Part shown: positions 61,755-64,000 of the stretch, in pieces | How positions within the stretch are numbered: position 1 is the first letter of the stretch | Layout of the letters: each line of letters opens with the position of its first letter | DNA from: Puia sp963703355 | Lineage (GTDB): Bacteria > Bacteroidota > Bacteroidia > Chitinophagales > Chitinophagaceae | Assembly: GCA_963703355.1 (NCBI GenBank) | Contig: OY969813.1 | Location: 4,154,001-4,218,000, forward strand | DNA length: 64,000 nucleotides | Direction of reading: 5' to 3' | The notes under the pieces: model-generated | Seen by the model: only the letters and a program-made list of their open reading frames with translations | Database searches by the model: none | Told to the model about the DNA's origin: nothing | Program-made: the position numbers and the translations under genes

Positions 61755-62438
61755 ATGAAATGGTCTGAATTCTTTACTTCCTCAATTGGCAAAAAATTTA
61801 TAATGTCCCTTACGGGCATTTTTCTTATTTCATTTCTTGTAATACATGTGGGCGTGAATGCCTGTATTTGGGCAAATGACGGAGGACAGATGTTTAACCT
61901 TGCATCACACTTTATGGGGACCACTGTCGTTATTCGTATCCTTGAAGTTGGATTGTTTGCCGGGCTTCTTCTGCACATCATTCAGGGCCTGGTGCTTGAA
62001 GTTCAGAATCGCCGGCGTCGTAGTAATGGTTATGCAGTAACTCTTGGCAATCGCGGAAGCAAGTGGTATAGCAGAAGTATGGGATTGCTCGGTACGCTGT
62101 TGCTTTTTTTTCTTATCATGCACCTTTCGCATTTTTGGGTTCCTTCCCGTTTCACCGATTTACCCACCATAGATATTAATGGAAAGGAAGTAGCCAATCA
62201 ATTTGCTGAAATAGTACGCATATTCCAGAGTCCGTTGGTTGTAGGTTTATATGTATTGGGTTGCATCTCGCTGATGTATCATCTGTTGCATGGATTTCAA
62301 TCAGCATTCAGAACGCTTGGCGTTCCAAATGGAAAATATATTTCGCTGATAAAAGTTGTGGGATTTGGATTTGCTGTAATCGTTTCTCTTGCTTTTGCCA
62401 TGATGCCGGTTTCCGTTTATCTGGGATGGGTAAGTTAA
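61755..62438 (+). CDS. sdhC: Succinate dehydrogenase/fumarate reductase cytochrome b subunit
   Basis: 227 residues and five membrane helices of the single-subunit, di-haem b type used in Bacteroidota. Candidate haem-ligand histidines lie in ISFLVIHVGVNA, LLLHIIQG, LIMHLSHFW and MYHLLHGFQSAF. It anchors the SdhA-SdhB dimer to the inner membrane and passes electrons to quinone. sdhA follows after 29 bases. Confidence 0.93.
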   Translation: MKWSEFFTSSIGKKFIMSLTGIFLISFLVIHVGVNACIWANDGGQMFNLASHFMGTTVVIRILEVGLFAGLLLHIIQGLVLEVQNRRRRSNGYAVTLGNRGSKWYSRSMGLLGTLLLFFLIMHLSHFWVPSRFTDLPTIDINGKEVANQFAEIVRIFQSPLVVGLYVLGCISLMYHLLHGFQSAFRTLGVPNGKYISLIKVVGFGFAVIVSLAFAMMPVSVYLGWVS

Positions 62439-62467
62439 TTTCCAATTTTTCAAATTTTCAAACGTCT

Positions 62468-64000
<1,533 letters not shown>

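Overview
The window reads as ordinary chromosome of a member of the Bacteroidota, most like the Chitinophagaceae/Sphingobacteriia side of the phylum. The evidence is a TonB-dependent receptor and other outer-membrane barrels, HU-CCDC81, DUF5683, LytTR histidine-kinase and imelysin proteins, a Nudix-type AraR regulator, and -7 elements of the TAnnTTTG type upstream of several genes. I see no prophage, insertion sequence, CRISPR array, rRNA or tRNA. 56 protein genes are described; the first (a TonB-dependent receptor-like barrel) and the last (sdhA) are cut by the window ends.

Layout. 1-6 kb: barrel end, HU-CCDC81 membrane protein, methyltransferase, TPR histidine kinase, DUF3052 protein, glutaminyl cyclase lipoprotein. 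6-14 kb: trxA, dnaE, an NlpC/P60 lipoprotein, groES-groEL. 14-24.6 kb: Rrf2 regulator, dapB, DUF5683, parB-parA, FMN reductase, metallophosphoesterase, small barrel, lon, bioB. 24.6-29 kb: M42 peptidase, UbiA-like membrane protein, lipoprotein, LuxE-like ligase, Gfo/Idh/MocA oxidoreductase. 29-33.4 kb: a minus-strand operon porin, Tat-type Rieske lipoprotein, imelysin, di-haem oxidoreductase, which looks like an envelope iron/redox system. 33.6-41.5 kb: LolA-like protein, LytTR kinase and regulator, large CarboxypepD_reg/barrel protein and a GH3 glycosidase. 41.6-48 kb: complete L-arabinose operon araR-araB-araD-araA-SSS transporter. 48-55.7 kb: parC, then mutarotase, lactonase, a degenerate SDR, Zn-dehydrogenase, tagaturonate reductase (an L-galactose/L-fucose type oxidative route) and DUF2461. 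55.7-64 kb: a small IxxN heptad-repeat protein, an SsuABC-type ABC importer, a secreted protein, smpB, accD and sdhC-sdhA.

The most unusual signal is not a gene. At least ten intergenic spots carry arrays of degenerate repeats with a strict 7-bp period, in several sequence flavours (AAGCCTA, CGCTGAA/GCGTTAA, NNTTATG, NNAATTG, GTAGGGN). Many consist of two inverted arms around a spacer, three spacers share short blocks, and most arrays start or end within a few bases of a stop codon. Together they look like one family of 3'-end-anchored composite elements. Separately there is an 8 x 8-bp perfect microsatellite upstream of trxA, several non-ATG starts, and a degenerate dehydrogenase kept inside a sugar operon.
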